Part shown: in pieces, positions 10,146-22,500 of the stretch
Layout of the letters: each line of letters begins with the position of its first letter
Position numbering within the stretch: the stretch's first letter is position 1
Assembly (NCBI GenBank): GCA_030248195.1
Contig: JASAND010030760.1
Location: forward strand, 1 to 64,000
Direction of reading: 5' to 3'
Source: Trissonchulus latispiculum
Taxonomy: Eukaryota; Nematoda; Enoplea; Enoplida; Ironidae
Length of the DNA: 64,000 bases
Made by a program: the position numbers and the translations under genes
Notes under the pieces: model-generated
What the model was told of the DNA's origin: nothing
Seen by the model: only the letters and a program-made list of their open reading frames with translations
The model's database searches: none

Positions 10146-10944
10146 CGTGCCTTACTGTACTGTACTGTACTGAACTTACTGTACTGCTATCACGGCGACT
10201 CTACCTACATGTATTATAAACGTATATATACACTTGTAGTAGTATCCGTATATTTCCTGCGTGTATCCAAACCCATGTATGTATATAACCTACGCATATA
10301 AGCCTGCATCTGCTAACGGGCGTATAAACAATACGTCACACTTGTATATATAACGTTACAACTTGTAACTGAATGCATATAAATATAATTATACATACAC
10401 TGGCAGCTTGCCAAAATTGCAAAATGTACATACATACATATGATATATGATTAGCTACCTGCAGTACGTCACACTCTTTCGTTAAATCGCTTGATGAGCC
10501 TTAACGGGCTGACCGTACCTTCTTCCCTGTACTGCAATACTGTCACGTACGCCTACGCGTTTACCTAACCATTAGAAGCCCCGAAGAAAATCTTGCAGCA
10601 CGGAGTCAAACCCTCATCCATCGCTACACATGCAGGAACTGGCGAGGAAATCGATGACGACGACTGGATCAACGCCATCTATCAGTCAACACAAAAAAGA
10701 GGACTTTTTTCTATCCCCAATGGGTAGAAATGTCGTAGCCAGACTCTACTAGTATATGATGTGTACATAATGTATATGCCTATATATCCTGTATACGTAG
10801 TATCTAACTTTAGCATTTTCCCAAGCCTTTTATCTATTCATTCATCATAAATTTATTCCAATTTCACTTTAATTTCAATTTCACTTTCATTTAAAACTTC
10901 AAATTACTTCCTCTAAAATGTATCTCACATGTTCACTTATTTAC
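10146..10944 (+). other. 3' interior of family A element with possible pol remnant
   Basis: Begins with a TACTG microsatellite (10,150-10,190) and AT-rich sequence rich in TATA/TACATA. A 52-codon stretch at 10,569-10,727, ending TAG, looks coding (acidic DDDDW core) and is preceded by a CTAAC...TTAG acceptor-like sequence. I suspect it is the last piece of a deleted pol or a small 3' gene. Nothing else is identified. Confidence 0.4.
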
Positions 10945-11387
10945 TGTACATACATTTATTTTGTCTTGGTCTGCTGGTAACGGTTCAACCATTTACATAC
11001 TCTTTTATGCGCGTGCAATATTATCAATCATCACTAGTAACGTTGTTGTTGTTCTCAGTTTCCACATGCATAATTAATTACTCTCTCATACTATAAATAA
11101 GCTCGTTTCTGTAGATAGTTGCTCAGTCTGTACAGTTCTGTTGACTAATAAAGTCGTGTTGTAGACTGAGTCCCCTTTAGTTTAGGGTTTTCCTGTGAAC
11201 GAATAGTTCACAGAAGTTGAGCGAACAGCTCAAATATACTTTGTAATTTCCCTGCCTACAGCAGGAGGACTGATATTGCCCACCATACGGTGGAAGATTA
11301 TTCCTACTTACACAGTAGAAGAAGCTTAATACTATAAGCTTATATCGTAGCTACGTACGTAGTTAAATCTACAGACTTGCACTGTTA
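10945..11387 (+). repeat. 3' LTR of family A element
   Basis: Direct repeat of 4,814-5,268 with TATAAATA at 11,092 and AATAAA at 11,147. It begins TGTACATAC and ends ...ACTTGCACTGTTA. The last bases differ from the 5' LTR, so the end is slightly eroded or the flank differs. Confidence 0.88.
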
Positions 11388-12060
11388 GTGCATCCCGAAA
11401 AAGGGGGGTCCGAGCCGAATTTTTCCTCTAACAAGGCTAAATTTGGGCAAAAAATCGCTAAAAATTTGAAAATTTTCCCGAAAAGGGGTGGGTCCGGACC
11501 CCCTGGACCACCCCCCTGGATACGCCCCTGTATATATATATATATATATATATATATTAGGGATCGACCGGAATTCCGGTTCCGGTTCCGGGTCCGGTTT
11601 TTGAAAACGTACCGGAACCGGAACCAATTTTAGACTATTATCAAAGAAAAATTTTATTAAAATTTTCAAAAATTTTATCAAACCTCTTTAAAACTTTTTG
11701 AAAAAACTGCGATTCTCTTATAACCAGAATATTATTTATGCAAAAATTTTCGCCTGCGGCGCTATTGCATTATATACTTAGAATGTTTTGAATTTGTAAT
11801 AATAATGTCTAATGTATCGTTGTTATGAATATTAATATATATATTATAAAACAAAAATAATACTTAATATATAGCTCAGATTAGATAGCACAAGACCGCT
11901 GAAACTTTTAAATTTAAGAGTACCTAATGCTGAATTGAAATAATCGAAGCCTTACCGTCTACCTATGCTATTTCAAAATTATAGAGTGCGCTGTTGTATA
12001 ATCAAATGTCAGTTTTAGCTTAAATTTAATCTTTTTAATTGTTTAAATCGAGACTGGACT
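11388..12060. repeat. G-rich dispersed repeat, (TA)n and CCGGTT block, then AT-rich DNA
   Basis: 11,388-11,525 is a CGAAAAGGGG / CCCCTGGATACGCCCC-type dispersed repeat, also seen near 20,060 and 23,050. 11,527-11,557 is (TA)n. 11,560-11,625 is a degenerate CCGGTT block starting TAGGGATCGACC. 11,640-12,060 is AT-rich with nothing recognised. Confidence 0.6.
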
Positions 12061-12490
12061 TTAAATATGGACTAGTTAGCTAAATTTGGTCGAAAAATGG
12101 TCATTTTTTGAAAAATTTTTCCAAAATTTTGACCTAAAATCGCTTTAAAACGGTGCAAAAACACCTAAAACGTTAAAAACAAGCCTTATTTTGATGAAAA
12201 AAGGGCTAAATTACAGAAAATTTTGCATTTTTTGGCCATTTTTCGAAATTTCTGAGGTCCGAATTCTGGGGGAGGGTTGGGGGGGGGTACCCCCCATCAC
12301 ATTTCGGAGGTCGGCCAAGATTTACCCCCCCCCCCCGAGACCCAAAGTTCCAGGGAAACTATGGGAATGCCTGGCACTTCAAAAGCAACACTGAAGCTAT
12401 GTTCTTCTACTATAAGTATAGATATAGTTTCTAGAGATGCGCCGGGGCCGCCACTATCGAAGCCGGGCCGGGGCCTGGAAATTGAGGGTC

Positions 12491-12540
<50 letters not shown>

Positions 12541-12542
<2 letters not shown>

Positions 12543-12905
12543 CCGTGCCGGCCGAGTGGTTAAGGCGTTCGACTTCGGATCCGACAGTCCGAGGTTCGAA
12601 TCCCCGCCACCACAAAGCTTTCACAAATCCCCTTGAGCAAGGGACTAAGCACATATCGGTTCGCCGTGAGCTCTAGCCAACCCAGCTATCCATCCTTAAT
12701 TGGTCGGTAAATGGGTACCACTATTGTGGGAAGGTAACAGGAGTCCGTGTAGGGCTTAAAGCCTTGAAGGGCCGGCCCCCCTTCCACGGATGCAGTCATC
12801 ATTTGAGGTGACACTCCTGGCTCTACGGCTGTGTATCCGGGGATGAGCACCGGCACCCCTTGTCCCTGAAGCAGGGATGGAGATATTCTCCAGGGGTCAC
12901 CTTTT
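12541..12905 (+). mobile_element. tRNA-derived SINE between (TA)n tracts
   Basis: A tRNA-like head has an A box (GCCGAGTGGTTA, 12,551-12,562) and a B box (GGTTCGAATCC, 12,593-12,603), so it could be transcribed by RNA polymerase III. A loop with TCG in the anticodon position suggests an Arg-like head, but the stem has a mismatch. The body carries CCCTTGAGCAAGGGACTAAG and AAATGGGTACC, the type of central sequence seen in many metazoan tRNA SINEs. The tail is T9 followed by (TA)n. (TA)n also precedes the head at 12,494-12,538. Confidence 0.75.
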
Positions 12906-12959
12906 TTTTTTATATATATATATATATATATATTAAAATTTTTCAAAAATCTTTAAACC

Positions 12960-13770
12960 CTAGGTGGGATGGTAGTCGATAAAATTGAGAAATATGAAAA
13001 AAGAGAAAGAGAACTAAAACTGAAATAGCAAAAACATTTTTTGTTCAAAAAATTTTAGCTCCAGAAGTTTTCACTATTCCAGAAAGAAAAGCAATTATCT
13101 CGGACGACAAAATTAAATAGAACCGGTCCAGGTTAACACAAACCTCCTATCAAATTCCGCATTGCTAATACATTTAACTTTTTTAAACTGTATAAATAAG
13201 GTCGCATTCATAAAGAAAACGTGCTGTCACTAAACAATTTCAGATAATATTTGAAAATCTCAACGATAAAACGAGAAGTTTAGATAATGTTCGAAATTTT
13301 CTGCAAAGTCCTGGAAACGAACGTCAACCATCAAAATTTATATGATCTTAGCGTTGCATAACAAAAAATAACATGTGCTGAAAAGAATAAAATCGTTAAA
13401 ATTTGCTATTTCGTACACTCTAGAAACTGCAAAGCTCACCGTTACTATAGCTTAAAACTACACTTTTCCAGCCAAATAGATCAAAATACAAAACGTAAAG
13501 CCAAGTCAAGTTATTATTAAATATTTATATATATACGTCCAAAATATAAAACCAACTTTGAAATTAAAATCCATATGATCACATCCCGGCGAAGCCGGAA
13601 ATTTTTGAAAAAATATGGGCAAAAACGTAAATTTTGCTTAAAAAGTTTGTAAATTCCTAGACTTACTGAAGTCAGTCAGAAAAAAGGAAATAAAAGGAAT
13701 TTTGGGCGAAAAAAAGGAAATAAAAGGAAGGCCTCGAAAAAAAGGAAATAAAAGGAAAAAAGGAACCGCA
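12960..13770 (-). repeat. Dispersed repeat, inverted relative of 21,300-21,655
   Basis: 12,960-13,145 and 13,580-13,770 match the reverse complement of 21,480-21,655 and 21,300-21,440 respectively. The central 430 bases (13,147-13,580) are absent from the other copy. It contains GGAAATAAAAGGAA repeats. No gene is seen. Confidence 0.7.
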
Positions 13771-15410
13771 ACAGGCTTGAACTTCTGGGGTGGGGGGCGC
13801 CGCCCCCAGACCCCCCATTTGAGACTTCGGTTTTCGTTTTCAGTTGTAACTAGTCGAAAACATGAACCATAGAATGTTTTTGAATTAATAGGAAAACTTG
13901 CAGTATATATAATATGCAATGTGCATGTCACGCAAAACTAGAAAAATTTACCCCCCCCCCCCTCAAAAGTCCTCGCTCAAAACCGCCCCCCCCCCCTGAA
14001 AATTTTTTGTACCTACGCTACTGCCCCCATCCCCCATCATAGGTGTAACGGGGATTTGGGTTGGGGGGGGGGCCCCTCCCCCGGAATTTTGGGGGGGCCC
14101 CCTTTTTAGACCCCCCCCCAAACCGCCCCCAAAAAATTTTTCTATTTTTATGTCAAAAATCGCATTTTCAGCCATTGCTAATGCCGAAAAACATGAAATC
14201 ATTAAGTAATTTTAACATTAGACAGTGTTTTTAAACTCGAAAACTTTATTGCCAACATGTTTCTGAGTCCAGAATAAGGTCAATATTGAGTCTAGAAGAC
14301 CATAAAACCGTTATAAACGTGTATTTCTCGCGATAATAAACAAGTGAAGCCAAAAATTTGGACTTTTTTGAAAAATTTTGCAAAATTTGCCCTAAAAATG
14401 CTCAATTTTTGCCCAATTTTGGCGCCGTCGGCGCGACTACCCCACCCCCCCCCCCCCAGTTGGGGGGGGGGCCGGAGGCCCCCAAAAATTTCTGGGGGTT
14501 GGGTTTGAAAAAATGGCTGGGGGGGGGTACCCATAGTTTCCCTGGAAATTTTGGTTGGGGGGGGGTAAACTTCGGAAATTTGGTGGTCGACCCCCGAAAT
14601 GTGATGGGGAGTACCCCCCCCGAACCATAGGTGTAATTGGGGGGAGGTTTGGGGGGGGGTAACCCCCCCCAGCCATTTTTCCAAACCACCCCCCAAAAAT
14701 TTTTTGGGGCCCCGCCCCCCCCCCCCCCACCGGGGGGGGGGGGGGGGGGGGGGTAGTCGCGCCGAAGGCGCGAAAAATTGGCCAAAAATCGGGTATTTTT
14801 AGGGTTAATTTTGCAAAATTTTTCAAAAATGTTCAAATTTTTGGCTTAAAGTGTTCATTAGTGCGTGAAATACACGTTTTCAACAGTTTTATGGACTTTC
14901 TGACTCAATATTGACCTTATTTTGTAGTTAGAAACATGTTGGCAACCAAGTTTTCGAGTTTAAAACCCCTGTCTAATGTTAAAATTAGTTAATGGTTGGA
15001 TGTTTTTTCGCATTAGCAATGGCTGAAAATGCGATTTTTGGCATGAAAATAGGAAAAAATTTTTGGGGGAGGTTTGGGGGGGGTTTTGGGGGGGTTTGGG
15101 GGAGGTCTAAAAAGGGGGCCCGCCTCCAAATTTTGGGGGGAGGGGGCCCCCCCCAACCCAAATCCCCGTTACACCTATGCCCCGAACCCCCCCCCCCCAA
15201 AATTCGGACCTCAGAAAATTCAAAAAATGGCCAAAAAATGCAAAATTTTCTGTAATTTAGCCCTTTTTTCATCAAAATAAGGCTTGTTCTTAACGTTTTA
15301 GGCGTTTTTGCACCGTTTTAAAGCGATTTTAGGCCAAAATTTTAGAAAAATTTTTCAAAAAATGACCATTTTTCGACCAAATTTAGCTAACTTTTTGGGT
15401 CCAAAAATCG

Positions 15411-17533
15411 TTGGGGGGGGGTTCGGGGGGGGGGTAGCCAAAATTGGGGGGAGGGATAGTCCAAAAAAATGGGAGGGGTTAAATTTGGTCGAAAATTATG
15501 GGGGGGATACCCCCCCCCCAACCCCCCCCCCCCCCCTAGGACACTTATGGGGGTACCCCCCCCCCACACCCCCCCCCCCCCCCCCCCAATTACACCTATG
15601 TCCCCCATACCCGACCTCGACTACTCTCCCCCCAAGCCGAGCTCACACCCCCCTCCCCCCTAAAATGGGGTCCAAACAAGAGCAAAAATGCTAAATTTTT
15701 GCTAAAATTTTGGCAATTTTTCAAAAATTTTCTGAATAATTGTCTAGAAAAAGTTAAAACCGCTAAAAAATAGGTTTTAAAACGCAATACGAGTGGGTTT
15801 TCATTAAATTTATGTCGAAAATAGTCGATTTTATGTCCAAAAAGGGCCATTTTTAGCTGATAAAAGTAGGGTAGTTTTTTTGAAAATTTCTGATTTTTGA
15901 GACCCCCCACGCCCACCCAAGCCAGATTTGGACTTTTTACTCCCCACCCCCAACCCAAACAGGTGGCACACCTATGGGCACAGGAAGAACTTTTCATGGG
16001 AAAATAATCGTAAAATAAATCGAAAATTTGTGGTAAAATTGTGGTATTTTGCTATTGAGCATTCATGGCATTTTTACCATGTTTTTATCTGCGCAAGGTA
16101 CGACAGTTTTACAACAAGACATCGATCAGTTTACCATGATATTTCACGATTTTACAACGAATTAACTATGGAAAATGCCGTTTTTAAAACGAATTAACCA
16201 TTTTTAGTTCCATGCTTTTTCCACGTTTTAAGGTGGTGATTCCTTTTGGGCACATATTGTTGTTTGGCGGCGTAAATCAAGATGAAATTTGATGAAACTT
16301 TTCGAAATAAGTTCTTTTAGCGTTCTGACACCCTCCGCGCAATCCCGGTTCAAAAATTCCAGATTTCCGGGCAGAGTGGTTTTTCCCAATTTCTGAACGT
16401 TTAGCAGCTGCTATACAGTTATGACTATATTCATTCGAAAGATCTCATTGAGCTTCATATTTTTGCTTTTTAAAGCAAGTTTCTAGCTTTTCTCTACCGT
16501 GAGATATAGCCGATTTTCTTGTTTTGGCGTCGAAAACTTGTCATTTTTGCGGAAATCAAATAATCCAACATTTCTTGAACTACGCAAGCCGTAAAATCAA
16601 ACTAAGGGCGTCGATCTGAAGGGCTCACAGGGACAAATTATCCGACGCATGATCGTCTTCCAACTGCTATCCCGTAGGCTGCTATCATAAAAAATGTAGT
16701 TTTTGCAAAAACACGACCAATTTTTTTCCAAAGATTGTGGAGCATTCACCATGCAAGTTGGAGGGCTGCTACTGAACATATGTGTTCTGCACAAATATAC
16801 CCAGGGACGATTTTTTAGTTGCCCCGATTGGTGCTTTCTAGCTAAAGTAATCGCTTGACAAAATTGGAAAAAGTAGGCAAAATACAGGTTACGCACACAT
16901 TTCAGCTTAATTCTCTATAACGATCGCTCAGCGGTCATGACGAAGTCCTTGTCGTTATTCATGCTGCAGTGTTTCCAACCGGTACCACCGGTCCAACAGG
17001 GTTTACACCTATGCCTCAGCCGTTTCGATTTGGAAGACGTTACGGTTATTCGGGAATTTGCCCGCCGGGTGCAACCTTCTTCAGGAGAGGTTACTCAGGA
17101 ACTTGCGGACATGATTCAAGTGCCAGCTTACCATCAGATGTTGCGTCGTCAAGCGGTTACCCGCATTACGCCGGAAGGGATTCAGCAACCGCGACGTCGC
17201 ATCTATGTGGTCGGTCCTCTGACCCTGGTGATCCGGATTTTGATCCTGATCAATTTTCCATCTGGCTAGATCGAATTTCCCCGTCTACTGGGAAGTCCAC
17301 CGTGAAATCATAGTTGGCCATGGCCCTCAACCTTGGCCAGCTATCACCCTTATTTGGCTGAGCCCTCGAAATGGGCTGGCTGAATATTCGCCTTTGTCAT
17401 ATGTTAACACCTTGAACACTTTGGCTCCAGTGGTTTCGGTCATCAATCTTAGTTGGTCTGAAATCTTGCATACACGGAATTTGTGATTGCTGCTATTACA
17501 GTTATGGCAGCGTTCCCAAAAACTAGACGGAGG
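15411..17533. other. G/C-tract repeat remainder, then AT-rich DNA without a gene
   Basis: 15,411-15,660 continues the G/C-tract repeat. 15,670-16,250 is AT-rich, with AAAATTTT and many TTTTAC words. 16,250-17,533 holds short open stretches, the longest of about 110 codons at 16,937-17,266, but nothing I recognise. Upstream Miro exons should lie on this side but I could not find them. Confidence 0.5.
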
Positions 17534-19314
17534 ACAAGTAGGAAAAATGCTCCTTGCAGTCGCATGAAAAAGTTAATATGAGCTATGATGGTCAACATTT
17601 AAATGTGTCAAGGACAAGATTTAAAATGTTTAATATGAGCCAACATCTAAATAAGTAGAGGACAAGATGTAAACGGCTAATATGAGCCGCTACGTTTCTC
17701 TTGGGCTCATATCGCCCTTGATCTGGCAAAAGGACCTAACTAGACCAAACGGTCGAAATGGCGTTTTTTGCAGATTTAGGTTTCTTTATGTTCTGAGTTT
17801 AATCTGGCAAAAGGACGTATCTGTACGAGCTAAAACTAAGAAGTTATAGCCATTTGTCATTCGGCACTATGTTCAGAAATGGTGATAACTGATCTCTTAC
17901 AGGGACCTAAGTCACCTAGGTCATTTTGACACACTATGATTTCTACACATTGCACACTACACACTCACTGATTTAATATTTGTTATGGCTTACTTAGGTC
18001 TTTTTGCCATCAAATTTTACATTCTTCTAATTTTTCCTGTAAAATGCTTATCTATTAATGATCCAGCAATCAGTAACAGTTCCTTACAAACAGCAAATGC
18101 TGCTTACTTAATTATAAATTACTGCGTTAACAGAAATTACCTTTTTGACAAAATAACGCTAACTTTAATAACGAACGCCACGTTAGCAGCTTTTCTTGTC
18201 CGCTGTGTTTGGAATTGCATTTAATTCTCCAAAACCAGTCAATCCAAATATTGTACCGGCTTTTTGTTTAATTTATGCGATCTTTTTACTATCTATAACG
18301 TACTTTATGCAGAAACAACGTGAACGTTGAATACACACATTTCTTTCTAGAAACTGTTATGTCGGACCATGGTTATGACTATGAGCACAGTAATAAGCTT
18401 AAATTGATAGAAGTTAGTAGAAAGAAGCAGAAGTGAGAGCTACGGCAGTCGGATTTTTTGATTTTTTGAAAAAATTGTGCAGTTAGGGCAAATAATTTTG
18501 TATGTCAAGGAGAAAATTTTGGTATATATGGCAAAGAGACCTAAGTGAAAAGTAATTAGTAAAGAAATTACCAAAATAACAGAACCCAACGGCTAAGACA
18601 GAAAAACGTATTGTCCGAACCGAAGGTATTTCAGTAATAAGTATGACTATCAAGTTTGCGAAAAATAAACCTTCATAAATCCACAAACAAGTTTTTTCTT
18701 TACTGAAATTTTCAAAAGGCCATAACTTTAAATTTTGAGTTTTCAGTTAGGTCCTTTTGTCAGATCAAGGGCGATATTGACGCGACTAAAATGGCAAACA
18801 TAGATACAGTTTACGGTAAGCATAAGCATCAGTGTTTATAAACGATTTGATTGGCTCGGGACATATTGAATTAATGTGATGATTGCGATGATAACTTCAA
18901 ATGTGATTTCTCAAGATTTCACAACATAAGTTCCACATTTTCGTTTCTTCATTAGATTGGACTTCGGTTTCGTTTTGTTGACTTATATGGTGGCCTTAAA
19001 TGTGTATATACTTGGATGTAGCAATGGAGAAGAAAACATTTACGTACAGCTTTGCAAAATTAATGCTTATGCGTCGTTATTCATGCAAGCCATTTCAGTG
19101 TTGGATTAAAAGTAAGCAAAGCTACATGAGCGTCAATATGAGCCAAAGAGAAACGTAGCGGCTCATATTAGCCGTTTACATCTTGTCCTCTACTTATTTA
19201 GATGTTGGCTCATATTAAACATTTTAAATCTTGTCCTTGATACATTTAAATGTTGACCATCATAGCTCATATTAACTTTTTCATGCGACTGCAAGGAGCA
19301 TTTTTCCTACTTGT
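17534..19314. mobile_element. 1.78-kb TIR element with about 170-bp inverted ends and a nested inner pair
   Basis: ACAAGTAGGAAAAATGCTCC at the left end is mirrored at 19,314, and the inverted match continues for about 170 bases on each side (to ~17,712 and from ~19,135). A second inverted pair (ATATCGCCCTTGATCTG...) sits at 17,709-17,741 and 18,743-18,776, exactly inside the outer ends. No transposase is recognised. An internal 79-codon frame at 17,985-18,221 is hydrophobic and unassigned. No target-site duplication is obvious. Confidence 0.75.
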
Positions 19315-19531
19315 ATTGATATAAGTAAAGTCTATTAAACTCGGTAATTTCCGCTATTTTATGTACATGACTAATTATACATTATACCTTCTATTTAATG
19401 CAGTGGGGTGATTACTAACAATGTTGCCGTTTCAGTTTTAGCAGATCTATAAGTTAGCAAGCAAGTTTTATTTATTTAGTGTTTTTGTTTTGTATACTGC
19501 AAAACAGTATATATATTTTACTGTATTTTAG

Positions 19532-19570
19532 ACGGGATTCCTTCAGGGTTTCCTGGGTCGAAATTTACAG
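19532..19570 (+). CDS. Miro: Miro exon: end of P-loop helix of second GTPase
   Basis: A 39-nt phase-0 exon encoding TGFLQGFLGRNLQ, between TTTTAG and GTATAG. It matches the helix that follows the phosphate-binding loop of the Miro C-terminal GTPase domain. The preceding exon, which should carry the loop itself, was not found. Confidence 0.8.
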
Positions 19571-22500
19571 GTATAGTATATATTTCTCTTTTCCATTGAG
19601 TTTTCACCAATTAATAATAGCCGTTGTTTATTTACTGGCTAGCTGTTTACGGGATTGTTATTGCGCTTCCTATTTTAGCAACTCCAATGTATTAGTAATC
19701 GATTGCTACCTCCCTATGTCATCAATACTGTTTCCGTCCATGGGATGGAAAAATATCTCTTGGTAAGACATCATGTTTGTTTGACTTAGCTTAGCTTGTT
19801 TTTGCTTGCCTGGGTACGCTATGCTTTAGGCCAAAACAGTGGAGGAGAAGCCCTCCCCCACTTGGGAAGGAGGGGGTATGTCCAAAAATGTATACTGCAG
19901 AATATTGTTAACATATACTGCAGTAACTAACGTTATAAAATGCTCAGTCAAGTTTTAGTTCCGAAATAGACGATTTTAAAAAAATCCCTGCGAAGCCCGA
20001 ATATTTTTGAACATTGACCAAATTTCTAGGGACCTTATAGGGAGGGAGGGGGGTAGGGGCGCACCCAGGATTTTGAAAGGGGTGGGGATGGGGTGGAGCC
20101 TGAAGAGTTTTTGCTTTCGCCAGACGCGCTTTCTCCAAGGGGAGGGAAACAATTTTCAACAAAGTATTCAGTACTGCTGCAGAACAAGTGGCGAGATTTC
20201 GGAATAGTCGGTAGTCCATGTAGTGGACTGGGCTTATTCTAGGGATTTTTTCTTGGGGTGATCTTGGGGATGCCCCCAAAAGTTTGAGGGCCAAGGAATT
20301 TTTGGGAGTGCGAAAAGTTTTCTAAAAGTATGCTAACAAAAGCGATTTTTTTCTAGCATGCACTGTAAAAGCTAATTTTTATTGGAAATTTTCGTGGTCG
20401 AAAAGGCAAAAGATGAGTAAAAAGCCGGAAACTTTGGCCTTCTGAGCGATTTTTTACGGCAAAATTTGGTACCAAAAGGGCACCCTTTGGTTTGGGGGGG
20501 GAGTGACGAATTTTGCAGGGAAGGTCATTTGTGGTCCCCCCCACTAGAATATGCCCAGGAGTTCTGGGATGTACGAGTACTACTACTACTACGAGTACTA
20601 CCCGTACTCTGTACGAGTCAAGAAATGTTTGAAATTATGGCAAAATTGGTAATGGAAACCTTTAAAAAGATTAGAATAAAAGTTGAGAATTTTTTGACAC
20701 TATGGAAAGATTGGCTCCGGAAACCTTTAAAATAAATAAATACTTGAGAAATTGTTTCAAATTATGAATAATCTGTAATGGAAACCTTTCAACAGATACG
20801 TCTTCCGAGATGGTTATGAAATGAGAAAAATATTAAAAATTTAAATAAGAAAGAGATAAAAAAGCGCCTCAGGCGAGAAACATGTGTAAAAGTTGAGCAA
20901 GAATAGCGCCGCAGACGAGAAAAAATTTAAAATTTGAGACAGAAAAGCGTAGCATATTTTCCTATTTTTTATTTTTAATTATATTCACTGAAAATAGCTC
21001 AGCGGGGAGGGGGTCAGACAAAAGGTGAGGGCAGGACCCCCCAAACAACGCTTGGGTAAACGTGCCGTGAGTGGGGGAAGCCCAAAACAGGGGGGGGGGA
21101 GGGGTCATCGCCGTCCCCCCTCCACTAAAAAAACCCGGCTTATGTGTAACAGAAGAGAATTGTATTTGCCGTAACGCTGGCAAACTTTGATTTGAAAATC
21201 TGATCCACCATTGATGTCACAAATTGTTGATGACAGCTTTAGCTGTCGTATTTGCACGTCATGGTAGTGCAATTTGATAAAGGAAAATACAGGCATGTTG
21301 CGGTTCCTTTTCCCTTTTATTTCCTTTTTCGCCCAAAATTCCTTTTATTTCCTTTTTTTCACTCTAACTTCAAAAAGTCTAGGAATTTACAAAATGTTTA
21401 AGCAAAATTAACGTTTTTGCCCATATTTTTTCAAAAATTTCCGGCATACAGCTTAAAAGTGAAATGTATTTGATAAGAGGTTCGCGTTAATTTGGACCGG
21501 TTTTATTTAATTTCGTTGTCCAAGATATATTGCTTTTCTTTCTGGAATAGTGAAAATTTCTGGAGCTCAAATTTTTTGAGCAAAATATGCTTCTGCTATT
21601 TCAGTTTTAGTTCTTTCTCTTTTTTCATTTTCTCAATTTTATCGGCTACCTTCCCACATAGGGTTGGATTTTGGAGAACAACCATTGCAGTAGAACCTAC
21701 TAGGGATGCGCTGAGGCCAGGGCCCGCTTCCGGCCCCGACCCCGGTAGTCAGGCCCCGGCCCTGGCCCCTGTGGTCAGGCTCCGGTCCTGTTCGGGGCCA
21801 AAAATTAGAAGAATTAGGGAAATTTGGCAATTTTTGACCAAAAATTTGGTGATTTCGGAAGTCAAAAAAGGTCAAAGTGTTTATAAATCGTTTGTTTTCT
21901 CGCCGATAACGTTAACGTCGCTATGCTATGAATTATTGCAAAATTTGAATTTTTAAGAAAATTTTTGAACATTTTCAATTTAACACCCAATTTCCGGCCG
22001 GGGCCACGATGCCAAACTACTTTGCTAAAAGAACATAGCTTCAATGTTGCTCTTGAAGTTCCATGATGCTATTTTCCGTTATTTATATCTGGACCATTTT
22101 ATTTCTCAAACAATTTTGGAATTTCGAATATTTTTCCAAATTTTCCAACTTATCACAAAAATCTGAAAATTTTCCGACTTATCATAAAAATCTAAAAAGT
22201 CCACCTCTGTCTAGTTCCTGTCCACTATAAGTCTGTGTATACATAGATAGAAGTTTACAGGCGGCAGTACAGACTTCAGAGCCCTTTTCAGATGTTTGAA
22301 AATCGCTTGGCTTCATCGAATCTATCCGATCAGATTAAGTCTTTAAAGCAAAAGTAATTATGAAATTGTTAGCGTAGTGTCAAGAAAATAGCCTTTTAAG
22401 TTTGTTATTTTTGCCAGTTTTCATCGGGAAAATTCCTTTGTTTTCCTTCTTTTCTGTTGCAAAATTCCTTTTTTATTCCTTTTTTCTGAGGAAAGCCGCC

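Larger units (their letters stand above)
4814..11387 (+). mobile_element. LTR retroelement family A, Gag-Env-PR, non-autonomous copy
   Basis: Two direct repeats of about 450 bp (4,814-5,268 and 10,945-11,387) bound an interior with a primer binding site, one long Gag-to-protease coding stretch and an AT-rich 3' region. The LTRs differ by small indels, for example a few extra bases after the AATTATATAATTA stretch and in the TCAGTCTGTA region of the 5' copy. The exact left boundary is uncertain because TATTTAC precedes both LTRs. No clear target-site duplication was found. Reverse transcriptase, RNase H and integrase are absent, so mobility would need enzymes supplied in trans, or a pol deletion happened here. 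Confidence 0.88.
12060..15410. repeat. Mosaic of long inverted repeats with poly-G/C tracts
   Basis: 12,060-12,270 is the reverse complement of 15,195-15,410. 14,035-14,600 is the reverse complement of 14,610-15,180, a palindrome centred near 14,605. 12,280-12,365 matches the reverse complement of 14,520-14,625. Runs of 8-20 G or C punctuate the arms. Long apparent reading frames rich in PPP/GGG here are low-complexity artefacts. This is a nested fold-back repeat family, non-coding as far as I can see. Confidence 0.75.

Noticed and set aside
14292..15700. Several overlapping reading frames of 90-145 codons rich in P, G and K on both strands
   Set aside because: They are translations of poly-G/C tracts and palindromes. 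The frames mirror each other and match no protein pattern.
17280..17300. TGKST as a possible P-loop of the missing Miro exon
   Set aside because: The upstream glycine of a GxxxxGK(S/T) loop is absent, a stop follows closely, and the phase does not lead to the 19,532 exon.
16937..17313. Two overlapping frames of 110-114 codons
   Set aside because: They lie in different frames over the same DNA, there is no recognisable domain, and no splice context ties them to Miro.
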